Shown: positions 54,111 through 63,579 of the stretch, one piece after another
How the letters are laid out: every line of letters starts with the position of its first letter
Numbering within the stretch: the first letter of the stretch is position 1
NCBI GenBank assembly: GCA_040401995.1
Contig: JBBANM010000005.1
Span: forward strand, 1-64,000
Length of the DNA: 64,000 bases
From: Haliscomenobacter sp040401995
Lineage (GTDB): Bacteria; Bacteroidota; Bacteroidia; Chitinophagales; Saprospiraceae
Direction: 5' to 3'
Position numbers and translations under genes: made by a program
The notes under the pieces: model-generated
The model's input: only the letters and a program-made list of their open reading frames with translations
What the model was told of the DNA's origin: nothing
The model's database searches: none

Positions 54111-54851
54111 ATGAAAAGATTTTTAGTTGTTTTATTCCTCCTAATTGGATTGATCGTAGCCGGTCTTGCGCTTACCGGTTTTTTATTGCGGTCGCCGCGC
54201 CCCACCGGGCAAACTGGCCCAGCAGCGGAGGCACTGGCGAAAAAAATGGCCACTGCAATCAATCTTCCAGCCTGGGATTCAACCCGATTGGTACACTGGA
54301 GCGTGTTTGGTCACGAATTTTTGTGGGATAAATACCGCAACCTGCTCCAGCTTCACAAAGGCAAACAAGAAATTCTACTCGATATGACTACACAAACGGG
54401 GCGCGTTTGGGAAAAAAATAATGAGCTCAGTGGCGAGGAAGCCAAAAAAGAACTCAAATCTGCTTGGTCGATATTTTGCAACGACTCCTTCTGGTTCATT
54501 GCACCCACTAAAGTTTTTGATGGCGGCGTAACCCGTTCTATCGTAAAAGACAAAAAAGGGGTTGACCAGTTGATGGTAGCCTATGCTAGCGGCGGCGTAA
54601 CTCCTGGTGATGCTTATTTATGGATACTAGACGAGAATGGTCGACCAGTTGCTTGGAAAATCTGGGCCAAGGTTCTTCCTATTGGCGGACTTAAAGTTCC
54701 CTGGGCAGAATGGAAACAGTTATCCACTGGAGCTTGGGTTTCTGAACGGCGCGGCGGAAAATTCGGGTTTTCGATCAAAGACGTGAAAAGTGGACAATCG
54801 TTTCAAGCAATCGGTTTATCTGGCGATCCTTTCGAGCGTTTGAAAAAGTAA
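54111..54851 (+). CDS. membrane-anchored hypothetical protein
   Basis: A 246-residue protein with one N-terminal membrane segment (about 5-27) and a beta-rich domain outside the cytoplasm: STRLVHWSVFGHEFLWDKYRN (near 61-81) then WSIFCNDSFWFIAPTKVFDGG and KVLPIGGLKVPWAEW. I recognise no family with confidence. The sirtuin gene follows 28 bases later on the same strand. Confidence 0.7.
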   Translation: MKRFLVVLFLLIGLIVAGLALTGFLLRSPRPTGQTGPAAEALAKKMATAINLPAWDSTRLVHWSVFGHEFLWDKYRNLLQLHKGKQEILLDMTTQTGRVWEKNNELSGEEAKKELKSAWSIFCNDSFWFIAPTKVFDGGVTRSIVKDKKGVDQLMVAYASGGVTPGDAYLWILDENGRPVAWKIWAKVLPIGGLKVPWAEWKQLSTGAWVSERRGGKFGFSIKDVKSGQSFQAIGLSGDPFERLKK

Positions 54852-54879
54852 AATCATTTTCTGGTGAAAAAACTTCGAC

Positions 54880-55713
54880 ATGACTTACATCGATCTCAAC
54901 CTGCAAAATCGCTTGGCTGATTTTTTTGCTGGTCAAAGAAAATTGACGGTACTCACTGGCGCTGGGCTTTCTGCTGACAGCGGCATTCCTACTTTCCGCG
55001 ACAAAGACGGGTTCTGGACAGTGAGTTCCGCCAATTATACTCCGGAAGAAATGGGGACTTACCGCATGTTTCGAGCCAAACCGCTCGAGGTGTGGAAATG
55101 GTTTTTGTACCGCTTTACGGTTTGTGCTACCGCTGTTCCTAATGTAGGTCACATCGCCATTAAGCAACTGGAAGATATTTTTGAAGATCGTTTCCGATTG
55201 ATTTCGCAAAATGTGGATGGTTTGCATTTGAAGGCTCAATCTTCCGAGGCGCGTAGCTACTTTATTCATGGTTCGCTTGAAAAAGCACGTTGCGGCAGTG
55301 AGTGCAGTAAAGAATTGTACCCCTTTCCCAATATACCTCTGGAAAGGGGTCAGGAACTGACACCAGCGCAGATTGAAAAACTCCGCTGCCCCAAATGTGG
55401 AGATTTTTTGCGGCCGCATGTACTATGGTTTGACGAATCTTATGATGAAGCCTATTTCAAGTTGTATAGTTCTTTGCGGGTAGCACAAGAGACTGGCTTG
55501 CTGCTCATTGTAGGTACTTCTGGCGCAACCACATTGCCGCACCGCATAGTGGAGGAGGTGATCCGACACCAAGGTATCCTCATCGATATCAATCCCAATC
55601 AAAATTATTTTTCCGAAATCGCTCAGTCTGTTAAAAATGGTTACGTGATAAGCGAGAAGAGTAGTTCGGTTTTGCCCGAATTTGTGGAGGTGTTTAAACA
55701 AATGAAGCAATAG
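54880..55713 (+). CDS. Sir2 family NAD-dependent deacylase
   Basis: A 277-residue sirtuin: NAD-binding GAGLSADSGIPTFRD at residues 27-41, the QNVDGLH motif near 110 and the catalytic His in FIHGSLEKARC. A zinc ribbon follows with Cys pairs CGSEC and CPKC, and then GDFLRPHVLWFDESYDE. It removes acyl groups from lysine side chains using NAD. Targets unknown. Start ATG at 54880. Confidence 0.9.
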   Translation: MTYIDLNLQNRLADFFAGQRKLTVLTGAGLSADSGIPTFRDKDGFWTVSSANYTPEEMGTYRMFRAKPLEVWKWFLYRFTVCATAVPNVGHIAIKQLEDIFEDRFRLISQNVDGLHLKAQSSEARSYFIHGSLEKARCGSECSKELYPFPNIPLERGQELTPAQIEKLRCPKCGDFLRPHVLWFDESYDEAYFKLYSSLRVAQETGLLLIVGTSGATTLPHRIVEEVIRHQGILIDINPNQNYFSEIAQSVKNGYVISEKSSSVLPEFVEVFKQMKQ

Positions 55714-55812
55714 TCTCAAATTTTAGCAAGTTAATTACCCAAGTAGTTTTCAATAAAAAAAATCTAATGGCTTTTTATATTAAAAAAAATATTCATAATC
55801 ACTCAATACTTC

Positions 55813-55845
55813 TTGCAAATCTGGAATTGAATTCCAGATTTGCAA
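55813..55845. repeat. 15-3-15 palindrome with different arms
   Basis: TTGCAAATCTGGAAT, TGA, then its complement. Same 15-3-15 design as 6286-6318 and a shared TTCCAG core in the second arm. It is in the 255-base gap after the sirtuin gene, which is otherwise AT-rich and unremarkable. It is followed by an A-run, not a T-run, so it is not a standard terminator for the sirtuin. Confidence 0.65.
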
Positions 55846-55890
55846 AAAAACAGTAGCCTATGGAATATTTAGCTGCTCTTGCCCTTCCCA

Positions 55891-55921
55891 TTTGAATCCC
55901 CAACCAGATAACGTATCTTTA
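55891..55921 (+). promoter_or_regulatory. probable promoter of the GGGPS gene
   Basis: TTTG at 55891-55894, 19 bases, then TATCTTTA at 55914-55921. One mismatch to TAnnTTTG; spacing is ideal. The GTG start follows 47 bases on. Confidence 0.5.
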
Positions 55922-55968
55922 TCCGCGTTGAGCTGTACTATAGAACGCAAAACTTACAAGCCATACCA

Positions 55969-56730
55969 GTGAAACAAACGATCCACCAACAACTATTGTC
56001 CCAAAAAAAGCAAGGCGGCAAACAACTGGCCGTGTTAATTGACCCCGATCGACTGCGGATCCAACACCTGGATCAAATCCTGACTCTTGCCAATACAGCT
56101 CATGTCGACTATCTTTTTGTGGGAGGAAGCCTTATTGCCGATGATCAAATGGATCATTGTCTTACCATCATTCGCCGGGAAACTAGCATACCCGTTGTGC
56201 TTTTTCCAGGTAGTCCGCTGCAAATTTCAGCCAAAGCGGATGCATTACTTTTACTTTCACTCATCTCAGGGCGCAATCCAGATCTCCTGATTGGCCACCA
56301 CGTGATAGCCGCACCTTATCTCAAAGCGGCAAAACTAGAAATTATCCCCACCGGCTACATGCTTATTGATGGCGGTTTGCCTACAACCGCAACTTACATC
56401 ACCAATACTCAGCCCATTCCCGCCAATAAACCGGATATAGCAGTATGCACCGCTATGGCTGGCGAGATGTTAGGGTTAAAAACAATTTATCTTGACTCTG
56501 GTAGCGGTGCTCGTATGCCCGTATCTGCGGAAATGATTACTGCGGTAAGCCAAGCGGTAAGCGTCCCCATCATAGTGGGCGGCGGACTACGTACCCCAGA
56601 GTTGGTTGGTCAAAGTTTAGCGGCTGGTGCTGATTTGGTGGTAGTCGGCACGGCGGTGGAACACTCACCTGGTCGTTTGCTCGAAATTACTGCCGCCGTA
56701 CGCGAGGCGCAGGTACCCAAGAATGCGTGA
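55969..56730 (+). CDS. geranylgeranylglyceryl phosphate synthase family (PcrB/GGGPS)
   Basis: A 253-residue TIM-barrel prenyltransferase: LIDPDRL (24-30), VGGSLIADDQMDH (51-63), PGSPLQIS, PTGYMLIDGG (about 125-134), YLDSGSGARMPVS and VGGGLRTPELVGQS. The family joins sn-glycerol-1-phosphate to a polyprenyl diphosphate, the first step of archaeal ether lipids. Bacteroidota members form a known group that includes genuine GGGPS enzymes. Which prenyl length this one uses is unknown. Start is GTG at 55969. Confidence 0.88.
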   Translation: MKQTIHQQLLSQKKQGGKQLAVLIDPDRLRIQHLDQILTLANTAHVDYLFVGGSLIADDQMDHCLTIIRRETSIPVVLFPGSPLQISAKADALLLLSLISGRNPDLLIGHHVIAAPYLKAAKLEIIPTGYMLIDGGLPTTATYITNTQPIPANKPDIAVCTAMAGEMLGLKTIYLDSGSGARMPVSAEMITAVSQAVSVPIIVGGGLRTPELVGQSLAAGADLVVVGTAVEHSPGRLLEITAAVREAQVPKNA

Positions 56731-56793
56731 GTAAGACTGGAAATCCTCCGCCTTGGGTTGATTTAATAACCAAATCTGACTTATATTGCACGC

Positions 56794-57750
56794 ATGGAAA
56801 GATTTTTGCGTGGAACGGTGATCAAATCAACGGGCAGTTGGTACAATGTACGCATGGCGGATGATCAGATTTTGGAATGCCGCATGGCCGGAAAAATCCG
56901 TTTGGGCGAACTCAAAGCCACCAACCCCATTGCGGTAGGAGATGAAGTGGAACTCATCATTGAACCCGAAAACGGAAAGGGGGTCATCAAATCTATTTTA
57001 CCCCGGCGCAATTACCTCGTCCGTCAATCGCCACGCCGCAAACACGATCTTCACCTCATGGCCAGCAATGTAGATCAGGCCATTTTGATCGCTACCGTCG
57101 TCAATCCTAATCTCAAACAGGGTTTTATTGATCGTTTTTTGTTGGTTACGGAACCATACAACATTCCTACTTATATCATCTTCAACAAAGCGGATGTCTA
57201 CGAAGAGCAAGACCTTGAAATTTTTGAATACCTCCAAAGTATTTATGATCACATCGGTTATCCCTTGTTGCTGGTTTCGGCAAAAACGGGTCAAGGAATT
57301 GATGGACTAAAAGTATTACTCCAAGATAAAATAACCATGGTAAGCGGCCAATCGGGCGTGGGAAAGTCCAGTTTGGTCAACGCCCTCCAACCTCAATTGG
57401 ATCTACGTACTTCCGATTTGTCTGATTATTCTGGAAAAGGCACACATACCACCACCTTTTCGGAAATGCACCCCCTGAGTTTTGGTGGTCATATCATCGA
57501 TACGCCAGGAATCAAAACCCTCAGTTTTATTCATTTTGAGCCCAAGGATGTAGCGCACAATTTCCGCGAGTTTTTTGAATTATCGGCCAATTGTCGTTTT
57601 GGTCCCGATTGTCTTCACCGCAATGAACCCAAATGCGCGGTTAAAGCAGCCTTAGAAGCCGAAGAAATCAGCGAATTGCGATACATGAATTATTTGACCA
57701 TCCTTGGCGAAATTGAGGAGCAAAAATATTGGGAACGCCACAAGGGGTGA
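56794..57750 (+). CDS. rsgA: ribosome small subunit-dependent GTPase A
   Basis: Circularly permuted GTPase that helps mature the 30S subunit. The 318-residue protein has an OB-fold N-domain (about 1-75), then the G4 motif NKAD before the P-loop GQSGVGKSSL, and a zinc site CRFGPDCLHRNEPKC (C-x5-C-x-H-x5-C). An 63-base gap follows the GGGPS gene and no terminator is seen, so co-transcription is possible. Confidence 0.95.
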   Translation: MERFLRGTVIKSTGSWYNVRMADDQILECRMAGKIRLGELKATNPIAVGDEVELIIEPENGKGVIKSILPRRNYLVRQSPRRKHDLHLMASNVDQAILIATVVNPNLKQGFIDRFLLVTEPYNIPTYIIFNKADVYEEQDLEIFEYLQSIYDHIGYPLLLVSAKTGQGIDGLKVLLQDKITMVSGQSGVGKSSLVNALQPQLDLRTSDLSDYSGKGTHTTTFSEMHPLSFGGHIIDTPGIKTLSFIHFEPKDVAHNFREFFELSANCRFGPDCLHRNEPKCAVKAALEAEEISELRYMNYLTILGEIEEQKYWERHKG

Positions 57751-57756
57751 TATTTC

Positions 57757-58890
57757 TTAATTCTTAGTGACAATACCCTTGGTTCCCAGCCAGGTACGTA
57801 GGTCTTTGCGTTCAATAGCCGTGGCCATCAATTCCGGAAAAACATCTGGGGTACAGGCAAACGCTGGGATGTTCAAGGAGGCGAGAAAAGCGGCTATGCT
57901 GTGATCGTATGCCGGCGTGCCCTGATCGTTGAGCGCCAAAAGCGAGATAAAATTCACGCCTTTATTTTTTATTTCTTCAACCTGACGAAAAAAATCCACT
58001 TCGGGTCCGCCTTCCATCAGGTCGGAAACCAATACCAAAATCGTATTCCTGGGGTCTTGTAAGTGCTGTTGGGCATAGGCCAGTGCTTTGCTGATGTGGG
58101 TGCCGCCGCCCAATTGCGTTGAAAAAAGCAAATCCGTAGCATCTTCCAATTGATCGGTCAGGTCTACTACACTGGTATCAAAAACTATAAACCGAGTTTT
58201 TACGCTGGGCAATGAAGCCATAATGGAACCAATCACCGCGGAATATACCATGGAACTCGCCATTGAACCGCTTTGATCCACTAACAAAAGAAGGTTTTTG
58301 AGCATCGGCATTTTGCGGCCATGCCCAATTAGTTGATGCGGAATGATGGTTTTTAAACTGGGCTGGTAATGCTTCAAATTGACTTGCACCGTACGCGGCC
58401 AGTTGATGGCATTGGCTTTGGGTCGCCGGGTGCGACTAGCACGGTTCAAACTGCCTTGAACCGCACTGATCAGCGGGTTCCGCAGTTTTTTTTCCAGTTC
58501 TTTTACCAGTTTTCTTACCAGATTACGAGCGGTATCGCGCGTTTGGGTAGGCAACACTTTTTTCAAACTCAACAAGGTGCCTATCAACTGCACATCAGGT
58601 TCAAGGGTTTCCAAAAGCTCAGGTTGCAACAACATTTGGTGCAACTTGAGTTTTTGGAGGGCATCTTTTTGCATCAATTGTACCACCGTGCTGGGAAAAT
58701 ACTTGCGAATATCCCCGAGCCAGCGGTTAACATTGGGGGAGGAACTACCCAAACCCCGATCCCGATCGCTGTCGTACAAAGCTTCCAAAACGGAGTCGAT
58801 GCCTTGTTCTTCCAGCGTTAAAGGTTGCGATTGATCAGGGTCGGCAGGGGCGCCCAGGATCAATCGCCAGCGTTTGAGTTGTTCTTCCAT
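57757..58890 (-). CDS. VWA domain-containing protein
   Basis: A 377-residue cytoplasmic protein. The C-terminal half (about 205-345) has a von Willebrand A fold with MIDAS motif DQSGSMASS and the downstream TQLGGGTH and LVSDLMEGGPE. The N-terminal half is helical. Family relatives include stand-alone VWA proteins often paired with MoxR-type AAA ATPases; none is beside this one. ATG at 58890 is chosen; the frame runs to 58935 but into the next gene. Convergent with rsgA by a 6-base gap. Confidence 0.8.
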   Translation of the reverse strand: MEEQLKRWRLILGAPADPDQSQPLTLEEQGIDSVLEALYDSDRDRGLGSSSPNVNRWLGDIRKYFPSTVVQLMQKDALQKLKLHQMLLQPELLETLEPDVQLIGTLLSLKKVLPTQTRDTARNLVRKLVKELEKKLRNPLISAVQGSLNRASRTRRPKANAINWPRTVQVNLKHYQPSLKTIIPHQLIGHGRKMPMLKNLLLLVDQSGSMASSMVYSAVIGSIMASLPSVKTRFIVFDTSVVDLTDQLEDATDLLFSTQLGGGTHISKALAYAQQHLQDPRNTILVLVSDLMEGGPEVDFFRQVEEIKNKGVNFISLLALNDQGTPAYDHSIAAFLASLNIPAFACTPDVFPELMATAIERKDLRTWLGTKGIVTKN

Positions 58891-58898
58891 GATGGTGA

Positions 58899-59969
58899 TT
58901 ACAACCGTAAAAAGTCGGTATGCGCAAAATCCCAATTGTACTCATGCAAGTGTAGCAAAGAAGCTTTCAGCAATGCTATACAATGCTCGATGTCTCTTTT
59001 GTGCGCCATTTCTATCGTTTGGTGAATGTAGCGCAAGGGGATCGAAATAGCGCCTGAAATGGCCCCTTTTTTACCATAGCGTTGCACCCCGGCGGTATCC
59101 GTACCACCTGATGGCAAAATCTCCAACTGCCAAGGAATCTCATATTTATTGGCGGTCTCTTTCATGTATTGTACCATGCGGTAATCAGAAATTACACTGC
59201 CATCCATTGCCTTGATGGCCGCGCCTTTGCCCAGTTGGGTCACCATTTCGTGCGATTGTGCGCCGGGTACATCAAAGGCGATGGTTACATCCAGTCCGAA
59301 CCCGAAATCTGGGTCGATGTTGTGCGCAGCCGACATAGCGCCGCGGATGCCTACTTCTTCTTGTACCGTAAAAACGGCATACACATCATAAGGCGGTTTC
59401 TGATCTTTGAGCGCCCGCAGGGTTTCGATGAGGATATAAACAGAAATCCGATTGTCGATGGATTTGCTGTTGACGCAATCACCCATTTCAATCAACTCCC
59501 GCTCCCGAGTGATGGGATCGCCAATGCTGACGTATTTGATCACTTCTTCATGGGGCAAACCTAAATCGATGAAATATTCGTGAATGGCAACTGCTTTGTT
59601 GCGCTCTTCTGGCTTCATCAGGTGAATGGGTTTTGAGCCGATCACGCCAATCAAATCTTTACGCCCATGGACTATTACCCGCTGAGAGGTCAAAGTTTTC
59701 GGATCAAAACCGCCTAGCGGGTGTAAACGCAAAAAACCATCGTCGTCGATGTAGTTGACCATGAAACCGATCTCATCCAAATGAGCAGCGATCATTACCC
59801 GCTGGCTTTCCTCGCCGCGCTTAATGGCAATGATGTTGCCCATGTTGTCTATGCTCAACTCATCAACTAAGTCCTTGATTTCACTGATGACAACTTGTCG
59901 AATGCGTTGTTCAAAACCGGAAGTACCTGGGGTTTCACAGATCTTTTTTAAAAGGCTGATGTCAATCAT
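58899..59969 (-). CDS. M42 family metallopeptidase
   Basis: A 356-residue zinc (or cobalt) aminopeptidase of the M42 type (glutamyl aminopeptidase/tetrahedral TET family). Metal ligands: His in IAAHLDEIGFM, Asp in SKSIDNRIS, Glu-Glu in VQEEVGIRG, Asp in GLDVTIAFD, and His in RYIHQTIEM. Acts on free peptides in the cytoplasm. It is immediately upstream of the VWA gene (8 bases). Confidence 0.93.
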   Translation of the reverse strand: MIDISLLKKICETPGTSGFEQRIRQVVISEIKDLVDELSIDNMGNIIAIKRGEESQRVMIAAHLDEIGFMVNYIDDDGFLRLHPLGGFDPKTLTSQRVIVHGRKDLIGVIGSKPIHLMKPEERNKAVAIHEYFIDLGLPHEEVIKYVSIGDPITRERELIEMGDCVNSKSIDNRISVYILIETLRALKDQKPPYDVYAVFTVQEEVGIRGAMSAAHNIDPDFGFGLDVTIAFDVPGAQSHEMVTQLGKGAAIKAMDGSVISDYRMVQYMKETANKYEIPWQLEILPSGGTDTAGVQRYGKKGAISGAISIPLRYIHQTIEMAHKRDIEHCIALLKASLLHLHEYNWDFAHTDFLRL

Positions 59970-60272
59970 AATGGTTTTTTACATATCTATCTAAAAAACT
60001 ATACTGAATTTGAAAGCATCGTGGGGGCGATTTTTCCAAATAAAAAAAATGCAAGTTTTTGTTAAAATCAGCAAACAAATCAGCTTTTGTTGCTTCCAAC
60101 TATGCCTCTTTTTTAACCAAAACGAAAAATATACCTTATTCTGCTAAAAAGCTATGCCTTTGATCTGTATTTCCGATTAAGTTGTCTTAGATCTTGAAAA
60201 AATTGCCTAAAACAAGATTCTTAGCTTTTTTGTAGGCTATATTTATGCCTCAAATTGGAAAAAAAATCCAGC
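59970..60272. other. AT-rich divergent intergenic region
   Basis: No gene. Contains AT-rich sequence with TATATTTA (60239-60246) similar to a -7 box before the flippase start; no repeat is seen. Confidence 0.45.
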
Positions 60273-61790
60273 ATGTCTTTGCTAAAAAAATTAGCGGGCG
60301 AAACCGCCATTTACGGATTGGGCAGCATACTTCCTAGGTTGCTCAATTATGTAGCGCTTACGCCTTATTTCACCTATCTTGGATTAAAAAATACCTCGGA
60401 ATACGGCATTTTTACTGAGTTGTATTCCTATGTTGCGCTGCTGAACATATTGCTGACTTACCGGATGGAGACAGCCTACTTTCGCTTTGGTAACAAACCA
60501 GCAGAAGCAGATAAAGTTTTTTCCACCTCCTCTTTATTTTTATTGGCCTCCACCTTGCTTTTTTTAGTAGCTGGTTTTGTTTTTGCTCAGCCCCTGGCAG
60601 CCTTACTTAGCTATCCGCAGCATGCCAATTATTTTATTTGGCTTACGCTGGTTTTGGCTTTGGATACCCTTTCTGCTATCCCATTCGCCCGTTTGCGTTT
60701 TGCCAATCGACCGCTCAAATTTGCTAGCATCCGCATTTGGAATGTGGTTGCGAATATCGTTTTTATTTTCTTTTTCCTTGAAGTTTGTCCGCGTCTAGAT
60801 CGGGCGGGCATTCAATGGGCGCATTTTTTTTATCACCCCAATGACCGCATCAACGATATCTTCCTCGCCAATGTGCTGGCTAGTATGATTACGTTGCTAC
60901 AATTGATTGGCCCCTATTTTCAAATCCGCCTACAGTTGGATTGGGATTTACTCAAAAAAATGTTGCGCTACTCTGGCCCATTGATCATTGCAGGCATAGC
61001 TGGGGTCATCAATCAGCTCATTGGCACGCCGATGCTCAAATACTTTGGCGGCGGAAATCTGGAATCCAACCTCAGTCAAGGCGGGATTTATGGAGCTGCC
61101 GCTAAGATCCCGGTAATGATGAACCTTTTTACCCAGGCTTTCAACTATGCCGCCGAGCCTTTCTTTTTTCGCAATGCGGGTAAAGAAAACACCAAATACG
61201 TATACGGACAAGTAGCGCAAGCCTTCACATTGGTGGCTTGTTTGGCCTTTTTGGTGATTATGTTGTACTTGGAAGTCATCATCGTTTATTTCGTAGGACC
61301 CAATTTTCGCTCTGGTTTAGGGATTGTACCTATATTATTGGTGGGCAATCTTTTTTTGGGGTTGTACTACAGTTTTTCCATTTGGTATAAATTGACCGAC
61401 CGTACCGAATTCGGTAGCCTTATCGCCATTGGCGGTTCGGTGATTACCATTGTGCTCAACATCTTGCTCATCCCCTATTTGGGTATTTATGGCCCGGCTT
61501 GGGCTGCCTTGGCTTGTTATCTTTTTATGGTAGTGGCCAGTTATCTTTCGGGGCAAAAACATTATCCATTGACGTATCCTATCGGTCGGATGGTGTTGTA
61601 TTTTTTGATCGCGCTGGCAGGTTATGCGGTTAGTTTAGTGGTAGCAAAAAGTGGCTGGAACGCCATTTTTATTTTTATCCTTAACACCTTAATTTTGGTT
61701 TTCTGTTTGGGCGGCTATTTTTGGCTGGAAAAAGACAAGCTTCAAAATTTGTTTTTTCGCAAAAAAACAGCTCCTAATCCTCCGGGATAA
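60273..61790 (+). CDS. lipopolysaccharide/oligosaccharide flippase-like (MOP superfamily) protein
   Basis: A 505-residue integral membrane protein with about 12-14 transmembrane segments, typical of Wzx/RfbX-like or MurJ-like flippases, with GSILPRLLNYVALTPYFTY near residue 19, IAGIAGVINQLIGTPML near 246, and PVMMNLFTQAFNYAAEPFFFRNAG near 287. It would flip lipid-linked glycans to the periplasmic side. The ATG at 60273 is preferred to a TTG at 60255. A SDR gene follows by 12 bases. Confidence 0.78.
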   Translation: MSLLKKLAGETAIYGLGSILPRLLNYVALTPYFTYLGLKNTSEYGIFTELYSYVALLNILLTYRMETAYFRFGNKPAEADKVFSTSSLFLLASTLLFLVAGFVFAQPLAALLSYPQHANYFIWLTLVLALDTLSAIPFARLRFANRPLKFASIRIWNVVANIVFIFFFLEVCPRLDRAGIQWAHFFYHPNDRINDIFLANVLASMITLLQLIGPYFQIRLQLDWDLLKKMLRYSGPLIIAGIAGVINQLIGTPMLKYFGGGNLESNLSQGGIYGAAAKIPVMMNLFTQAFNYAAEPFFFRNAGKENTKYVYGQVAQAFTLVACLAFLVIMLYLEVIIVYFVGPNFRSGLGIVPILLVGNLFLGLYYSFSIWYKLTDRTEFGSLIAIGGSVITIVLNILLIPYLGIYGPAWAALACYLFMVVASYLSGQKHYPLTYPIGRMVLYFLIALAGYAVSLVVAKSGWNAIFIFILNTLILVFCLGGYFWLEKDKLQNLFFRKKTAPNPPG

Positions 61791-61802
61791 AACGCTTTAT
61801 AC

Positions 61803-62615
61803 ATGAACACAGAAAAATATACTTTAATTACTGGCGCTAGTCATGGCATTGGGCTCGCAATGGCGCGCGAATGTGCCCGCAGGGGGCGAAATGTTGCTTT
61901 GGTAGCGCTCGATGAACCCATGCTACATACCGAAGCAGCGGCAATAGCGCAGGAATTTGGAATAAAAACTGCAGCCTTAGGCATTGACTTGACCCTTCCT
62001 GGCGCGCCTGTTCGGGTATATGAGTGGACCAAAGCGCAGGGTATTCAGGTGAATATGTTGATTAACAACGCCGGTTTTGGACGCGGAAATTATTATGAGA
62101 ACATCCCTTGGCCGGTTTATCAAACCATGCTGACCCTCAACAATCAGGTGCCCGCCGAGTTAACCCATCTTTTTTTACCTGATTTAAAAAAGGAGCCTGC
62201 AGCGCATTTACTCAATGTTTCCAGCATGGAAGGCTTGATGCCCATGCCCGTTAAGGTAATCTATTCCTCCACCAAGTTTTTTATCTACGCCTTTACTTTG
62301 GCCTTGCGCGAAGAGCTCTACAACTTCCCGATCAAAGTGAGCTTACTTTGCCCTGGCCCCGTAGTGACCAATGAAGACGGGCTCCAACGCATCAAAAGTG
62401 CGGGATGGAAAGCTAAATTGGTCGTTATGTACCCTGATCAGGTGGCGCCTATCGCCATTGCCGGACTACTAAAGGGAAAGCGCATCATTATCCCCGGCAT
62501 TGTCAACCTCATCATTACTATTATTAATGGCATGATGCCGCTACCCATGCGGATGCGCTCGCTGCGCGGGGTGAGTCGGGCGGCAGTTCCTAAAGGGGTG
62601 GATGTAGTGCACTAA
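61803..62615 (+). CDS. short-chain dehydrogenase/reductase
   Basis: A 270-residue SDR. The NAD(P)-binding TGASHGIG at residues 9-16, the NNAGFG motif near 88, and the catalytic Ser-Tyr-Lys as SSMEG, then YSSTKFF (Tyr/Lys near 155-159). The C-terminal hydrophobic stretch (about 218-245) may anchor it to membrane. Substrate unknown. It is downstream of the flippase. Confidence 0.9.
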   Translation: MNTEKYTLITGASHGIGLAMARECARRGRNVALVALDEPMLHTEAAAIAQEFGIKTAALGIDLTLPGAPVRVYEWTKAQGIQVNMLINNAGFGRGNYYENIPWPVYQTMLTLNNQVPAELTHLFLPDLKKEPAAHLLNVSSMEGLMPMPVKVIYSSTKFFIYAFTLALREELYNFPIKVSLLCPGPVVTNEDGLQRIKSAGWKAKLVVMYPDQVAPIAIAGLLKGKRIIIPGIVNLIITIINGMMPLPMRMRSLRGVSRAAVPKGVDVVH

Positions 62616-62621
62616 CCCAGC

Positions 62622-63473
62622 TTAGAAAAAGCTATCGATGCTGCACAAATCCAGGCACATGTCCCACAACTTAGCGGCATCTTCCTGAACATACGAAGCT
62701 TTTGACGAAGGCTTGGGTTGGCATTTGTCCCAATACAAACCGCTGCGACCTTGAGCTGCTGGATCGCTGGCGCAATAGATTTGACAAAGCGCGCCTTCTG
62801 CTGGTAAAACGCCGCCACTGCGCCGAATGCGCCAAGCCAAAGCATGCAAAGGATTGGTATGTTTAACGCCAATATCCGTTTTTACCAAACCTGGCTGGAT
62901 GGCATAAGTACCCACATTGGCCTCGCTTTTTCGGCGATCCAATTCGGAAACAAATAGGATATTGGCCAGTTTGGATTGGTTGTAAGCGGTGAGCCCGTGG
63001 TAATTTTTGGTGAGGTTAAGATCGGCAAAATTGATCTTTCCCCGGAAATGCGAATCAGAAGCTACACAAACGATGCGGCCATCACTCGATTGGCGAATAG
63101 CAGGGTACAACTGCTGTGTCATCAACACATAGGCCAAATGATTCACGGCAAACATGGTTTCTACGCCGTCTTCGGTGAGGGTATGTTTTGAAATCCAAGT
63201 ACCGGCATTGTTGACCAATACGTCGATTTGTGGATGTTGGGCGATAATAGAAGAACAAGCGGCGCGAATCGAAGCTTGCGAAGCCAAGTCAACTTCCACC
63301 AGCTCCAAAGCATCATTTTTACTAGCAGCAAAAATCTGATCCAACGCTTGTTGGCCCTTGTCTTTGCTACGACTCATTAATATTACCCGATGCCCCAGTA
63401 AGGCTAAAGCTTTGGCAGTTTCAAATCCCAAACCGGCATTGGCGCCGGTTACAACACTGATTTTTTGTTGCAT
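62622..63473 (-). CDS. short-chain dehydrogenase/reductase, retinol dehydrogenase-like
   Basis: A 283-residue SDR with TGANAGLG near residues 8-15, VLVNNAGTWIS near 81 and the catalytic YNQSKLAN near 150. Its length and the RIVCVASDSH motif recall retinol-dehydrogenase/WWOX-like SDRs. The frame extends to 63641, but only the ATG at 63473 gives a family N-terminus. It converges with the other SDR by 6 bases, and is divergent from lpxD. Substrate unknown. Confidence 0.88.
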   Translation of the reverse strand: MQQKISVVTGANAGLGFETAKALALLGHRVILMSRSKDKGQQALDQIFAASKNDALELVEVDLASQASIRAACSSIIAQHPQIDVLVNNAGTWISKHTLTEDGVETMFAVNHLAYVLMTQQLYPAIRQSSDGRIVCVASDSHFRGKINFADLNLTKNYHGLTAYNQSKLANILFVSELDRRKSEANVGTYAIQPGLVKTDIGVKHTNPLHALAWRIRRSGGVLPAEGALCQIYCASDPAAQGRSGLYWDKCQPKPSSKASYVQEDAAKLWDMCLDLCSIDSFF

Positions 63474-63490
63474 TGTTCGTCCATTTGCAG

Positions 63491-63519
63491 CAAAAGTAAA
63501 CACATTGCCGAAAGCACAA
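63491..63519 (-). promoter_or_regulatory. promoter of the SDR gene
   Basis: On the minus strand, TTG (63517-63519), 18 bases, then TACTTTTG (63491-63498), a match to TAnnTTTG. It lies just upstream of the ATG at 63473. Confidence 0.5.
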
Positions 63520-63579
63520 CGATAAAGAATAGAAAAATTCCCTTCTGAACGCTTATTTTCACCTCCACAAAATAGGCTT

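Noticed and set aside
54775..55419. 214-codon open frame on the minus strand
   Set aside because: It is antisense to the sirtuin gene, which has all catalytic motifs.
55813..55845. terminator for the sirtuin gene
   Set aside because: The hairpin is followed by A residues on the plus strand, not T residues, and it is about 100 bases beyond the gene.
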